NCBI GenBank assembly: GCA_039984955.1
Contig: JBDWTN010000007.1
Span: forward strand, 2,550,501-2,614,500
Reading direction: 5' to 3'
Origin: Marinobacter alexandrii
GTDB lineage: Bacteria; Bacteroidota; Bacteroidia; Cytophagales; Cyclobacteriaceae
DNA length: 64,000 nucleotides
A program made the translations under genes and the position numbers. Shown piece after piece: positions 52,641-62,046 of the stretch. The notes below the pieces were generated by a model. The model did not search any database. It saw only the letters and a list, made by a program, of their open reading frames with translations, and was not told the origin of the DNA. The stretch's first letter is position 1. Each line of letters begins with the position of its first letter.

Positions 52641-52643
52641 ATC

Positions 52644-53651
52644 ATGCTGGAGAAAGTAAAATTATTTATTTCAGAAGTAGAAAAAGCCACTGCACAAAGC
52701 AGTGATGAGGTAGAAAAGTTCCGGCTGAAATTTATCGGTAAGAATAATGTGATAAATGATCTCTTTGAAGACTTTAAGAAAGTTCCGGCTGAGCAAAAAC
52801 GCGAACTAGGCCCAGCTCTTAATAATCTTAAAAACCTTGCTCAAATCAAACTCAAAGATCTATCTAGCCAAGTAGTAGGCGGAAGTGTATCTTCTGAAAA
52901 TGTAGATGTAACGCTACCAGGAGAGTACGGTGTGGAAGGCTCTATTCATCCAATTTCACAAACTAAAAATCGAATCATTGAGATTTTTGAGCGACAGGGA
53001 TTCAATGTAGAAGATGGACCAGAAATAGATAATGATTGGAACAACTTTACTGCGCTGAATTTCCCCGAAAATCATCCTGCGCGTGAGATGCAGGATACTT
53101 ATTTCATTGAAAAAAATCCAGATATTCTTTTGAGGACACATACATCAAATGTTCAAATACGCTTGATGAAAAATAAGAAACCACCTATCCGTTCCATCAT
53201 GCCAGGGAGAGTTTTTCGGAATGAGGCAATATCTGCTAGAGCACATTGCTTTTTTCATCAGGTTGAAGGACTTGTAGTTGGAAAGAATATTAGTTTTAAA
53301 GATCTAAAGAATACACTGTATCACTTCTCAAAGGAAATGTTTGGGAAGGATACAAAAATCAGATTGAGGCCTTCATACTTTCCTTTTACAGAGCCAAGTG
53401 CTGAAATTGATATTAGCTGCTTTATCTGTGGAGGGTCAGGTTGTAAAATTTGTAAACAAACTGGCTGGGTTGAGATTGCAGGTTCAGGGATGGTAGATCC
53501 AAATGTTTTGGAAAATTGTGGGATAGATTCAACTAAGTATAGCGGATTCGCATTTGGAATGGGAATCGAACGCGTTACTATGCTGAAATATCAGTTAGAC
53601 GATTTGAGACTTTTTTCAGAAAACGATATTCGATTTTTGAAGCAATTTTAG
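52644..53651 (+). CDS. pheS: Phenylalanyl-tRNA synthetase alpha subunit
   Basis: A 335-residue class II synthetase subunit. An N-terminal coiled-coil (1-80) binds tRNA. The catalytic core has HPISQTKNRIIEIFERQGF, motif 2 GRVFRNEAISARAHCFFHQVEG (in parts) and motif 3 FGMGIERVTML. A CFICGGSGCKICKQTGW segment near 259-275 has four cysteines that could bind zinc, as in many bacterial PheS. pheT is not adjacent. The tRNA-Phe gene is 47 kb away in the same window. The stop overlaps the convergent moxR end by 4 bp. Confidence 0.95.
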   Translation: MLEKVKLFISEVEKATAQSSDEVEKFRLKFIGKNNVINDLFEDFKKVPAEQKRELGPALNNLKNLAQIKLKDLSSQVVGGSVSSENVDVTLPGEYGVEGSIHPISQTKNRIIEIFERQGFNVEDGPEIDNDWNNFTALNFPENHPAREMQDTYFIEKNPDILLRTHTSNVQIRLMKNKKPPIRSIMPGRVFRNEAISARAHCFFHQVEGLVVGKNISFKDLKNTLYHFSKEMFGKDTKIRLRPSYFPFTEPSAEIDISCFICGGSGCKICKQTGWVEIAGSGMVDPNVLENCGIDSTKYSGFAFGMGIERVTMLKYQLDDLRLFSENDIRFLKQF

Positions 53652-54610
53652 AGAAGATCAGAAATAATCTTCTCCTCGGTAACTCGTTCTGCTTCAGCTT
53701 TAAAATTCTTAACAATCCTGTGTCTTAATACAGGAATAGCAACAGATTTAATATCCTCAATATCAGGGGAGTATTTGCCATTGATAAGTGCATTGCATTT
53801 TGCGGCAAGAATCAAAAATTGACCTGCTCTAGGGCCAGCACCCCACTCTAAATACTCTTTGGCAATAGGATCTGCCTTTTCGCCATCAGGCCTTGTTTTT
53901 GTCACAAGATTCACTGCATATTCAAAAACATTATCAGCTACTGGAACTTTTCTGATAAGTTTTTGATAATTCAATATGACTTCTTTTGAGATCACTTCCT
54001 TTACTTCTCCTGTTTGTTGGGATGTGGTACTCTTTATTACTTCTATCTCGTCTTCGTAGCTTGGATAGTCCAGCTTGATCATAAACATGAATCTATCAAG
54101 CTGTGCTTCAGGAAGCGGATAGGTTCCTTCTTGTTCTATTGGATTTTGAGTTGCTAAAACAAAAAATGGTTTATCTAGTGTGTAATTTTTACCGGCAATA
54201 GTTACTGCTCCTTCTTGCATTGATTCCAGCAAAGCAGATTGTGTTTTTGGTGGAGTTCTGTTGATTTCATCTGCTAAAATCACATTGGCAAAGATTGGAC
54301 CTTGAATAAACCTTAAGTTTCTTTCTTTATCTAGAGTTTCAGCGCCCAAAATATCAGAAGGCATAAGATCTGGTGTGAATTGGATTCTATTAAAATCTAG
54401 AGATAGACATTTTGATACAGTTTGTACAAGCAATGTCTTTGCAAGACCTGGAACACCTACCAGCAATGAATGTCCATTACAAAACAGTGATGTAATTAAC
54501 AATCTAACAACTTCAGGCTGGCCTATAATCTTTTGGGATATTTCAGTCTCCAACCTTTTAAAATCTTTGGAAAGATCATCCGCCAATTGTACATCTTTTG
54601 TATCAGCCAT
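53648..54610 (-). CDS. MoxR-family AAA+ ATPase
   Basis: A 320-residue MoxR ATPase. Walker A GVPGLAKT (about 54-61), Walker B VILADEINRTPPKTQSALL (about 110-128) and the sensor ATQNPIEQEGTYPLPEAQLDRF are all intact. These chaperone-like ATPases usually insert cofactors or activate partners with VWA domains. No VWA-domain or DUF58 gene is adjacent here; upstream are two SurA-like genes 47 bp away. Probably envelope stress or protein assembly. Confidence 0.9.
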   Translation of the reverse strand: MADTKDVQLADDLSKDFKRLETEISQKIIGQPEVVRLLITSLFCNGHSLLVGVPGLAKTLLVQTVSKCLSLDFNRIQFTPDLMPSDILGAETLDKERNLRFIQGPIFANVILADEINRTPPKTQSALLESMQEGAVTIAGKNYTLDKPFFVLATQNPIEQEGTYPLPEAQLDRFMFMIKLDYPSYEDEIEVIKSTTSQQTGEVKEVISKEVILNYQKLIRKVPVADNVFEYAVNLVTKTRPDGEKADPIAKEYLEWGAGPRAGQFLILAAKCNALINGKYSPDIEDIKSVAIPVLRHRIVKNFKAEAERVTEEKIISDLL

Positions 54611-54657
54611 TCAGTTATTTATTTGTTCAGTGAATTTATTCTTTTCTTAATCGAAAA

Positions 54658-55986
54658 TTAATTTGTCAGGTTACAGTAATCATACTCAGGATCCACCTCT
54701 ATGAATACATTACCCCTGGCTTTGTCAAACCAATTAGAAATTTTAAGGTTTCGTTTTTGAGCTAATGATGCGGCCGCAATCTTTTGATAATCATCATTAA
54801 GATTTGCTTGGTGAGGTGCTATTTTATTGTTGTAATAGATGATTCTAAAAGCATAACTTCCATCTTCTTTCTGAAAGCGCAATGGCTTGGTTATATTTCC
54901 AATTTTCATAGTGTCAATCGTAAAGAAGATATTTGGATCTAGCTGCTCCGCAGGAATTCTTAAGGCACCTGTTTCATCTTGGAAGTATCCTCCAGCGGAG
55001 GAAGTCTGTTGATCATCAGAATGTTCTTTTGCTGCTGATTGGAATGTAATACTATCCAATGTAATGAGTGTTCGGATACTGTCGATATAATTTTCAGCTC
55101 TTTTATAATCCTCCTGATTTGGTTGAGGGCTAATGAGGATGTGTTTGGTCTTATACGTATTCCCCCTTTTTTCCAGAAGCTGTATTACGTGATATCCAAA
55201 TTGTGTTTCAACTGGCATGGAAATTTCGCCTGGAGACATAGAGAGTGATGCAGCTTCATATTCTGGAGCTAACTCTCCACGACTATAAAAACCAAGTTCT
55301 CCTCCTCTAGCGGCAGATCCCGGGTCTTGCGAATATTGTTTTGCCAAAGCAGCAAAGGATTCTCCTCTCTCTAATCTTTCACGGATATCGAGCATGAGAT
55401 TTCGAACCTTATCTTTCTGAGATTTACCAGGTTTTGGCTCTTTCACTATTTGAGCTACTGATACCTCCGTTGAGAAATAGGGAAGTGAGTCTTGAGGAAT
55501 ATTTTTAAAGAACTTCTTTACTTCTGAGGGTGTAACCTTCATGCCTGAGGTAAGCTCAGATTGCATACGTTGAATAGTGAGCTGCTCTTTAATGTTATCG
55601 AAGATTTCAGCTCGAATCTGAGTGATACTTTTTCCATAAGCTCTTTCAATTTCAGACTCTCCTCCAAACTGTTGGGCCATAACAGACATCCGCCTGTCAA
55701 GACTTAAGTTAACTTCAGAATCGTCCACAAAAATTGAATCAATTTCTGATTGGGCCATTAGCATTTTGTTGACTACCAGCTGTTGAAGTATGTTGCACTT
55801 TGCGTTACTGCCACGCGCTTCTCCTCTTGATAGAAAATCAAGATAGGAACGTTCTAGTTCTGATTTTAAAATAATATAATCATCAACCTTGGCAATGATT
55901 TTATCTATTGCTACTTCACTATCTTGCGCTAAACCGCTGAATGACAGCAGGATTGCTGTACTAATTACTATAAATCTCAAACGCAT
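54658..55986 (-). CDS. surA: Periplasmic peptidyl-prolyl isomerase, SurA-like
   Basis: A periplasmic chaperone for outer-membrane proteins, about 442 residues from ATG 55986. The signal peptide MRLRFIVISTAILLSFSGLAQ is followed by a SurA N-domain (about 24-165) and two parvulin domains. The first, near 175-275, has GGELGFYSRGELAPEYEAA and FGYHVIQLLEKRG. The second, near 280-390, has HSDDQQTSSAGGYF. The frame extends seven codons further to 56007, but 55986 gives a proper signal peptide. It overlaps the related upstream lipoprotein gene. Confidence 0.85.
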   Translation of the reverse strand: MRLRFIVISTAILLSFSGLAQDSEVAIDKIIAKVDDYIILKSELERSYLDFLSRGEARGSNAKCNILQQLVVNKMLMAQSEIDSIFVDDSEVNLSLDRRMSVMAQQFGGESEIERAYGKSITQIRAEIFDNIKEQLTIQRMQSELTSGMKVTPSEVKKFFKNIPQDSLPYFSTEVSVAQIVKEPKPGKSQKDKVRNLMLDIRERLERGESFAALAKQYSQDPGSAARGGELGFYSRGELAPEYEAASLSMSPGEISMPVETQFGYHVIQLLEKRGNTYKTKHILISPQPNQEDYKRAENYIDSIRTLITLDSITFQSAAKEHSDDQQTSSAGGYFQDETGALRIPAEQLDPNIFFTIDTMKIGNITKPLRFQKEDGSYAFRIIYYNNKIAPHQANLNDDYQKIAAASLAQKRNLKISNWFDKARGNVFIEVDPEYDYCNLTN

Positions 55987-56812
55987 TTGTCTGTTCTGCT
56001 TCTTCATAAATTTTCTTCTCTAACTCTATCTTCAGAGCTATTTTACGCTTGTTAATGATAATATCAGAAACACTTTCTTTTATAAACTCTAAAGGGGCAA
56101 TTTCACCGACTAACTTGTATTCAAAAATCCTAAGGAAATAAATATAATCTTCGTCAGAAACCTCTACTGAGCTATTTGTTTTGAGAAATGAAACCTTATC
56201 GCTAACGTCCTTGAGAGGAGTCTCAAGTAATACCTCATCAAACTTTACCCAAACTGAGTCCTCAATGAAAGCTTTGATCGCATGCTCATTAGCATATTCC
56301 CAGATTTTTGTTGTGTCCTTTGGGTAATTTTTCAAATTTCTTCTAAATCTCCATACATTCGGCGAATTTGAAGGAATCTTAAAATAAATACATTTGGCTA
56401 AGTTTTGTCTAAGGATAAAATTTTCTGCTTTATTTTGATAGTATGCCTCTATTTCCAGATCATCCACCTCATCATTGAGATTAGCGTCTATATATTTTTT
56501 CTCTAACTCATGAACCATCAGCGCATACTGATAGTCCAGTACCTTCTTTTGGATTCTTGCTTCATTGAAATCAATTGCCTCTTCTGCTCGTGCAATCATT
56601 AATTGTTTCTTCACCCAATCGAGAATAAACTTCTCAACAAAAACTGAGCTGTCTATGATAGAGAGATTAGCAGGAATCAAGTCTTGCAGAGAAGATTCTA
56701 ATAGTCTTTTATCTCCCACTTTTGCGATAACCTTTTCCTGAGTCTCTTCCTTCGGTTGGAAATACTGACAGCCAGTAATAAATAAAATATTGAAAATGAG
56801 GATGTTTCTCAC
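55961..56812 (-). CDS. SurA-N-like lipoprotein
   Basis: A 283-residue predicted lipoprotein: the signal peptide ends with LFITGC, making Cys15 the lipidated residue. VIAKVGDKRLLESSLQDLIP echoes the start of SurA-type N-domains, and a long helical region follows. No parvulin active-site block is obvious, so it may be a chaperone-only paralogue. The gene directly precedes and overlaps surA by 26 bp (47 bp if the longer start is used), so the two are coupled. It starts 1 bp after the ATP-binding kinase gene. Confidence 0.7.
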   Translation of the reverse strand: MRNILIFNILFITGCQYFQPKEETQEKVIAKVGDKRLLESSLQDLIPANLSIIDSSVFVEKFILDWVKKQLMIARAEEAIDFNEARIQKKVLDYQYALMVHELEKKYIDANLNDEVDDLEIEAYYQNKAENFILRQNLAKCIYFKIPSNSPNVWRFRRNLKNYPKDTTKIWEYANEHAIKAFIEDSVWVKFDEVLLETPLKDVSDKVSFLKTNSSVEVSDEDYIYFLRIFEYKLVGEIAPLEFIKESVSDIIINKRKIALKIELEKKIYEEAEQTNAFEIYSN

Positions 56813-57223
56813 TTAAGGATACATTTTAATGAGCTTGCAAATATTATGATTCTTTTCAGTAGAGAACTCAATTTTATCCATTATTCTTTTGACAAGCATT
56901 AAGCCTAAACCACCTTGCCTGCGTGATGATACTAACTCTTCCATTGATGGAGATTCATATTCATTGATGTCAAAACCAGCCCCTCTGTCTCTAAATGTGA
57001 AAATGATTTGTTTGGGCTTAAAGTCTATGTCAAATTCTATACGACTTTCAGGATTGCAGTCATTGGCATGTATGATCAGATTAGCGCATACTTCGTCTAC
57101 TGCAAGAACCAATTTATGTGCTTGTAAGTCAGGTACGCTATGTTCTTCCAGCATATCTGATGTGAATTGACGTATTTTTACCAATTCATTTTTATCACAC
57201 CCTATGGTTAATCTCTTAATCAT
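56813..57223 (-). CDS. RsbW-like anti-sigma/ATP-binding protein
   Basis: A 136-residue GHKL ATPase domain protein of the HATPase_c_2 type. LVLAVDEVCANLIIHAN is the N-box, FTFRDRGAGFDI the G1 box and GGLGLMLVKRIMDKI the G2 region. In partner-switching systems such kinases phosphorylate a STAS protein and bind a sigma factor or other target. It overlaps the STAS gene by 8 bp. No sigma gene is nearby. Confidence 0.85.
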   Translation of the reverse strand: MIKRLTIGCDKNELVKIRQFTSDMLEEHSVPDLQAHKLVLAVDEVCANLIIHANDCNPESRIEFDIDFKPKQIIFTFRDRGAGFDINEYESPSMEELVSSRRQGGLGLMLVKRIMDKIEFSTEKNHNICKLIKMYP

Positions 57224-57557
57224 TTAACGCTTTGATGGCTGCTTCTTTCGTTTCTTCTATTGTTAATAACTTTTCCAAACCTAGAATATCAAAAACTTGT
57301 TTCACTGAGTCGTTTATTCCAAACAATGCCAATTCTATATTTTGCAACTTGAATTCATCAAGGTGTGAGATAAATACGCCAAGTCCGGCAGAAGAGATAT
57401 AGTCCAGCCCCGACAAATCAGCAATGATTTTCTTCTCACCATCTCCAAGAGCCTCTTTAAAGGCATTGTCAAGATAAATACTTGAACCAGCATCAATATC
57501 TCCATTTACGGTTATAAAATGAATTCCATCGTTATTTTCAGTATTTATTTCAGCCAT
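57216..57557 (-). CDS. STAS-domain anti-anti-sigma factor
   Basis: A 113-residue single STAS domain like SpoIIAA/RsbV. DLSGLDYISSAGLGVFI (about 45-61) contains the phospho-acceptor Ser of the SSAGLG motif. It overlaps the SpoIIE phosphatase gene by 8 bp upstream and the kinase gene by 8 bp downstream, the classic antagonist triad. Confidence 0.9.
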   Translation of the reverse strand: MAEINTENNDGIHFITVNGDIDAGSSIYLDNAFKEALGDGEKKIIADLSGLDYISSAGLGVFISHLDEFKLQNIELALFGINDSVKQVFDILGLEKLLTIEETKEAAIKALND

Positions 57558-59613
57558 TTTTTCCTTTATCTTTAAATTTTATGACCACTAATGTGTAGTC
57601 ATCATCAATAATCATCTCTCCTATAAATTCAGATAGATCATCTTTAATTCCTTCTTTGACTTGGTTGGGTGCTTTCGAGGCATGGATGGTGAATGAATCT
57701 TTTAACCGTTCGCTTCCAAATTGCTCCCCGTCAATATTCTTTGCCTCAGTAATACCGTCAGTATATAGAAGAAGAGTATCTCCTTCGTTATAGTTCACAG
57801 TGTTGCTATAAACGTAATCATCGTACTTTGAGTTTCTAAGAATTCCTAAGCCCATACCATCACACTTGAGAAAATTTACTTCATCTTCCTTTTTGCAGTA
57901 GAACAAACTAGGGCAATGTCCCGCTCGTGAAAAATGTAAAATATTTTTAGTCGTATCAATATCAAAGTACGTTGCGGTGATGAAAGATGACTTTTCAAGG
58001 CATTGACTTAAGGCCATATTGGCTTGTTTGTTAAACTCTTCTGGTGATTTACCTTGTGCAACTAGACTGTGAAATATTCCTTTCATTTGAGCCATTTGAA
58101 ATGCAGCACTCGTACCCTTACCCGAAACATCTCCGATAATCACTCCAAACTTATTTTTTTGATATTCTAAAATATCATAGTAGTCGCCTCCGACTTCATC
58201 TGCAGCCATAGAAAACGCAGACATTGTAAGATGATCATTATTGATCAAAGCTCTTGGAAGGAGGCTTTTTTGAACGTTCTTGGCAATTTTTAACTGCTCT
58301 TTATAGCGTTCATTTTCAATGGACTCCTGAATGAGTGTGAGGTTTTCCAATGAAATACTTGCCTGATTTACAAAAGTTGTAATGATATTTACCATTTCGC
58401 GGTTAAATGCTTCAGAGACCTCATTTAAGAGAACAATAAAACCAACTTGGCTATCCTGAACCATAATGGGTAGTGCGATGATGGATTTAAATTTTGCATG
58501 CTTAATGCCATCCGTCAACTTCCCAGGACTGACTTCATTTTTGAGCTCAAGTTGAAGTATTGATTTTATAGTATCTGTTTTGATCGCGGATTTTATTCCT
58601 TGTATATCGTCATCTCTTAAGTTTCGGATAACTTGAGTTCTTCCGCCATCTTCGATAACCTCTAACCATGCAGCATCAGCAAATACGGCGCTCATTGAGC
58701 TTTCTAATAGAATTTCATAGGTCTGATCTTTTGTTTCACCTCTGGGGATTGACTGACTAAGTTTTTGAAAATCTATAGCCTCTTTCAATTTTTGTTCAAA
58801 AACAGAGGATGTAGGAAGATTAAAAAGCGTTACTAAAATGGATATGACAGCATATAAAAAAAGGAATCCAAAAACACCCCAAACAAATACTCTATCTAAT
58901 AAATCAATCACCAAAACTTCGGTGTAAGAGAATTTTAGAAGGTTAAGTATAAAATGATAGAGATAGATAGCGGATAGAATAATAAATAGTATTCCCTTCC
59001 ACTTTTGCTTAAAATTTAAATAGGCAACCCATTTGAGATTGAATACGAGGATGATTGAGAAACAGCCTAGGACAATAAGCGAGAATCGAAAATTAGCATC
59101 ATCAACCTTTAGATTAAAGAAATCAAATAGTAGAGCTGCAACGAGAGCTATTTCAAACAATCCCCAAAGCTGAAGTAGTCTTTTTGATTTTTGATAGAGA
59201 ATCAATCGCTTCCAAACGACTAAAGTGGAAACCATAAATATGACCACTAGAGCTATTAAAATATTATAGAAGAAGTTAATAGTGAGCGGGCTTTCTACCA
59301 GAGTAGATCTTGCAAATAGGTTGAAAAATAGCTGAATAGCTAGTGATATTAAGGTTGTAATTAGACCGGTGATGAATACTTTCCACAATAAGTCTGTGAA
59401 GTTGAGCGAATCAGCCTTTGTTATTACATACCTGTAGTACGCGAAAGTGAATAGAACAAATCCGGTAAATGACAACTGAGGGAAGAAGTTAGAAAAATCT
59501 ACCTTCATGTCGTAGTTCTGGACAAAAAGAAGGTATATGCTAGAGCCTGAAAAAAGCAGCCAGCATATAATTGCTCCTAGAAAACTCAATCTTATTTTCA
59601 CCTTGTCCGACAC
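57550..59613 (-). CDS. Membrane SpoIIE/PP2C phosphatase with GAF domain
   Basis: A 687-residue sensor phosphatase. About eight helices span residues 8-270, a GAF-like domain follows (about 290-430, FADAAWLEVIEDG and IALPIMVQDSQVGFIVLL), then a linker helix and a SpoIIE/RsbU PP2C domain (about 455-685). The latter has AADEVGGDYYDI, GVIIGDVSGKGTSAAFQMA and YTDGITEAKN metal-binding motifs. It should dephosphorylate the STAS protein in response to a membrane or cytoplasmic signal. The start is GTG 59613, with a TATTTTTG box just 5 bp upstream; GTG 59601 is an alternative. Confidence 0.9.
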   Translation of the reverse strand: MSDKVKIRLSFLGAIICWLLFSGSSIYLLFVQNYDMKVDFSNFFPQLSFTGFVLFTFAYYRYVITKADSLNFTDLLWKVFITGLITTLISLAIQLFFNLFARSTLVESPLTINFFYNILIALVVIFMVSTLVVWKRLILYQKSKRLLQLWGLFEIALVAALLFDFFNLKVDDANFRFSLIVLGCFSIILVFNLKWVAYLNFKQKWKGILFIILSAIYLYHFILNLLKFSYTEVLVIDLLDRVFVWGVFGFLFLYAVISILVTLFNLPTSSVFEQKLKEAIDFQKLSQSIPRGETKDQTYEILLESSMSAVFADAAWLEVIEDGGRTQVIRNLRDDDIQGIKSAIKTDTIKSILQLELKNEVSPGKLTDGIKHAKFKSIIALPIMVQDSQVGFIVLLNEVSEAFNREMVNIITTFVNQASISLENLTLIQESIENERYKEQLKIAKNVQKSLLPRALINNDHLTMSAFSMAADEVGGDYYDILEYQKNKFGVIIGDVSGKGTSAAFQMAQMKGIFHSLVAQGKSPEEFNKQANMALSQCLEKSSFITATYFDIDTTKNILHFSRAGHCPSLFYCKKEDEVNFLKCDGMGLGILRNSKYDDYVYSNTVNYNEGDTLLLYTDGITEAKNIDGEQFGSERLKDSFTIHASKAPNQVKEGIKDDLSEFIGEMIIDDDYTLVVIKFKDKGKNG

Positions 59614-59618
59614 GGGGG

Positions 59619-59626
59619 CAAAAATA
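59619..59626 (-). promoter_or_regulatory. TAnnTTTG box of the partner-switching operon
   Basis: TATTTTTG on the minus strand lies 5 bp before the first possible start of the SpoIIE phosphatase gene. No TTG is seen at -33. If used, the transcript would be leaderless or begin inside the annotated 5' end. Confidence 0.4.
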
Positions 59627-59679
59627 CAGCGCTTGGTCTATATAATGATGATAGAAGCCAGATATGCAGTTAAAGTATG

Positions 59680-60156
59680 TTAAGGAAGAAGATCTAGGAT
59701 TTTTTGAAGATATTTCTGATCGATTTCATCAAAGTCGGCAAGTATATCACTGTCTACATCCAATACACACATGGTCTTTCCATCTTTTTTAATAGGTATA
59801 ACAATTTCGGATTTCGAAGCTGAAGCGCATGCAATGTGACCTGGAAACTCATCTACGTTTGGAACAATCAATACTTCATCTCTTTGCCAACTTGCACCAC
59901 ATACACCTTTACCCTTTTTAATACGAGTGCACGCAACAGGACCTTGAAATGGTCCGAGAACGAGTTCATCTTCGGAATCAACTTGGTAAAAGCCAACCCA
60001 AAAGAAATTCATGCCTTCTTTTAGTGCAGCTGCTATGTTAGCGAGATTGGCAATCAGATTTGTTTCTCCGTACAGAAGCCCTTGAATCTGAGGCAGTAAT
60101 GCTTCATACCTCTCTTCTTTAGTCCCTTCCTTTACAATTGTTAAATCTTCAGCCAT
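59680..60156 (-). CDS. msrC: Free methionine-(R)-sulfoxide reductase (GAF domain)
   Basis: A 158-residue single GAF-domain enzyme of the fRMsr family. NFFWVGFYQVD, GPFQGPVACTRIKKGKGVCG and HIACASASKSEIVIP contain the three conserved cysteines used for reduction of free Met-R-sulfoxide. VLDVDSDILADFDEID closes the domain. Its start overlaps the ribD stop by 8 bp, so it is cotranscribed with riboflavin synthesis. Confidence 0.9.
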   Translation of the reverse strand: MAEDLTIVKEGTKEERYEALLPQIQGLLYGETNLIANLANIAAALKEGMNFFWVGFYQVDSEDELVLGPFQGPVACTRIKKGKGVCGASWQRDEVLIVPNVDEFPGHIACASASKSEIVIPIKKDGKTMCVLDVDSDILADFDEIDQKYLQKILDLLP

Positions 60157-61171
60157 TAATGTTTTTATAAAAAGTTAGTATATCATCAAAAATCTTCTCT
60201 TCTCTAGTTATTCCATCAATTTGCGGAGCAAGAACACCTTTTTCGAAGGACTCTTTTGAAGTGAAAACCCTAGCTTCATCCCAACAATTTTCATTGATAA
60301 AAGAGTTCAATACTTGAGATCCTCCTTCTATTATAACTGATTGTACTCTTCTTTCATGAAGCTTTCTAAGGACACTCCACGGATTGTTCATGTCTATTTT
60401 AATCCATTCAAGATTCTTCTTCTTTTCCTCTTTCAAAGAATTAAAAATCAAAGTAGGTGCAAAGTCATTGAAAAGATTTGAGTCTTTATTGACTTCTAGA
60501 TTGCTATCTAGTAAGATTCGAATGGGGTTTTTTCCTTCCCATTCTCTAGCGGTAAGTTGTGGGTTGTCATAAATGGCAGTATTCTTCCCCACAAGAATTG
60601 CATCTTCTTCTGTGCGCCATTTATGTACTAACTGCCGTGAGTATTGATTGCTAATCCATTTTGAATCATAATTTTCTCTTGCGACAAAGCCATCAGAAGT
60701 CTGTGCCCATTTCAAGATTACATAAGGTCTTTCCTGCTGAATAGAAGTAAAGAATCTGATATTTAATTTTTCAGCCTCTTCTTTATGTAAACCGATTACA
60801 ACTTCGACTCCTGCTGCTTTTAGTTTTTTAATCCCCTTTCCGTTTACCTTTTCAAAAGGATCTCTAGAGGCGATTACAACTCGTTTGATTTTTTTTTGAA
60901 TCAATAAATCAGCACACGGAGGAGTTTTGCCATGATGAGCACATGGCTCTAACGTAACATAAGCGGTGCTTTTGGCAAGTACGGAGTGATCCTTTACAGC
61001 ATTGATTGCATTGACTTCTGCATGAGGTTTTCCATATTCCTGGTGATAGCCTTCTCCCACAATAGTGTCCTCATGAACAATGACACAGCCCACCATCGGA
61101 TTGGGGGAGATTGACCCTCGACCAAGTTCGGCTAGTTCTAGCGCACGTTTCATATATCGCCTATCATCCAT
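60149..61171 (-). CDS. ribD: Bifunctional riboflavin deaminase/reductase
   Basis: A 340-residue two-domain enzyme for steps two and three of riboflavin synthesis. The N-terminal cytidine-deaminase-like domain has HAEVNAI (about 49-55) and TLEPCAHHGKTPPC (zinc site, about 73-86). The C-terminal reductase domain begins around 145 (RPYVILKWAQTSDG) and has WISNQYSRQLVHKWR and IEGGSQVLNSFI. The 23-bp gap to the divergent prmC gene must hold both promoters. Confidence 0.95.
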   Translation of the reverse strand: MDDRRYMKRALELAELGRGSISPNPMVGCVIVHEDTIVGEGYHQEYGKPHAEVNAINAVKDHSVLAKSTAYVTLEPCAHHGKTPPCADLLIQKKIKRVVIASRDPFEKVNGKGIKKLKAAGVEVVIGLHKEEAEKLNIRFFTSIQQERPYVILKWAQTSDGFVARENYDSKWISNQYSRQLVHKWRTEEDAILVGKNTAIYDNPQLTAREWEGKNPIRILLDSNLEVNKDSNLFNDFAPTLIFNSLKEEKKKNLEWIKIDMNNPWSVLRKLHERRVQSVIIEGGSQVLNSFINENCWDEARVFTSKESFEKGVLAPQIDGITREEKIFDDILTFYKNING

Positions 61172-61194
61172 TGAATGTGTAGTTTCGCTTTGCT

Positions 61195-62046
61195 ATGCAA
61201 AATGTCAAGCAAATCTGGCAAGAAACAGCGAAACGACTGGAAAAAATTTATGATAGGCGAGAAGCTGAAAGCATTACTTATCTATTGCTGGAAGATGTTT
61301 TTAATATAAAACTTGCGGATGTTATTGCTGAGGAAAGCAGAGGGCTAGATTCAGAGAAATTAGAAGAATTGATAGGTCGACTACTAAATCACGAACCAAT
61401 TCAATATGTGACAGAGGTGGCTGACTTTTATGGAAGGAAATTCAAAATCTCTCCCGGGGCTTTGATTCCGAGACCTGAAACCGAAGAATTGATCGAACTG
61501 ATAGTTCACAAAAATGAACTTGAAAAGCCAAGAATTCTAGATATAGGAGTAGGTTCAGGATGTATTGGAATCTCACTATCTCTGGAAATAGGTGGCATTG
61601 TTTATGGTACTGATACATCTAAAGGTGCGATCCAGATCGCACAGGAAAATGCGAAGAGATTGAATGCAGAGATAACTGTTTTTCAGCACGATGTTTTGAA
61701 AGATGAATTGCTGCAAAGTGAACTCGATATTTTAGTAAGTAATCCGCCTTACATTCCAGAAGAGGATAGGGAGCATATGAATAAGAATGTACTTCAGCAT
61801 GAGCCTAATATTGCCCTTTTTGTGCCGGATTCTGATCCAATTGTTTTCTATAAACGGATTGCAACTATAGGATTGATATCACTAAAAGACGGAGGAAAAA
61901 TCTATTTTGAAATTCATGAGAATTTTGGAAAGGATGTTCAGGATTACCTCATTAGTCTGGGATATGTTGATGTAGCTATCCATCAAGATATGCAGAAAAA
62001 AGATAGAATGATCTCAGCTACAAATTCAACCAATAAGTTGCTTTAA
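61195..62046 (+). CDS. prmC: Release factor glutamine methyltransferase
   Basis: A 283-residue SAM-dependent methyltransferase that modifies the GGQ glutamine of peptide release factors. The helical N-domain (1-80) is followed by PRPETEELIELI, the SAM motif LDIGVGSGCIGIS and the substrate-binding NPPYIP (near 183). IRP-like order and length match PrmC. Its end overlaps the convergent DUF5916 gene by 29 bp. Confidence 0.95.
   Translation: MQNVKQIWQETAKRLEKIYDRREAESITYLLLEDVFNIKLADVIAEESRGLDSEKLEELIGRLLNHEPIQYVTEVADFYGRKFKISPGALIPRPETEELIELIVHKNELEKPRILDIGVGSGCIGISLSLEIGGIVYGTDTSKGAIQIAQENAKRLNAEITVFQHDVLKDELLQSELDILVSNPPYIPEEDREHMNKNVLQHEPNIALFVPDSDPIVFYKRIATIGLISLKDGGKIYFEIHENFGKDVQDYLISLGYVDVAIHQDMQKKDRMISATNSTNKLL

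Noticed and set aside
52600-52643. T-box or Phe-rich leader peptide before pheS
   Set aside because: The gap to wecA is 35 bp, too short for a T-box, and contains no Phe-rich short frame.
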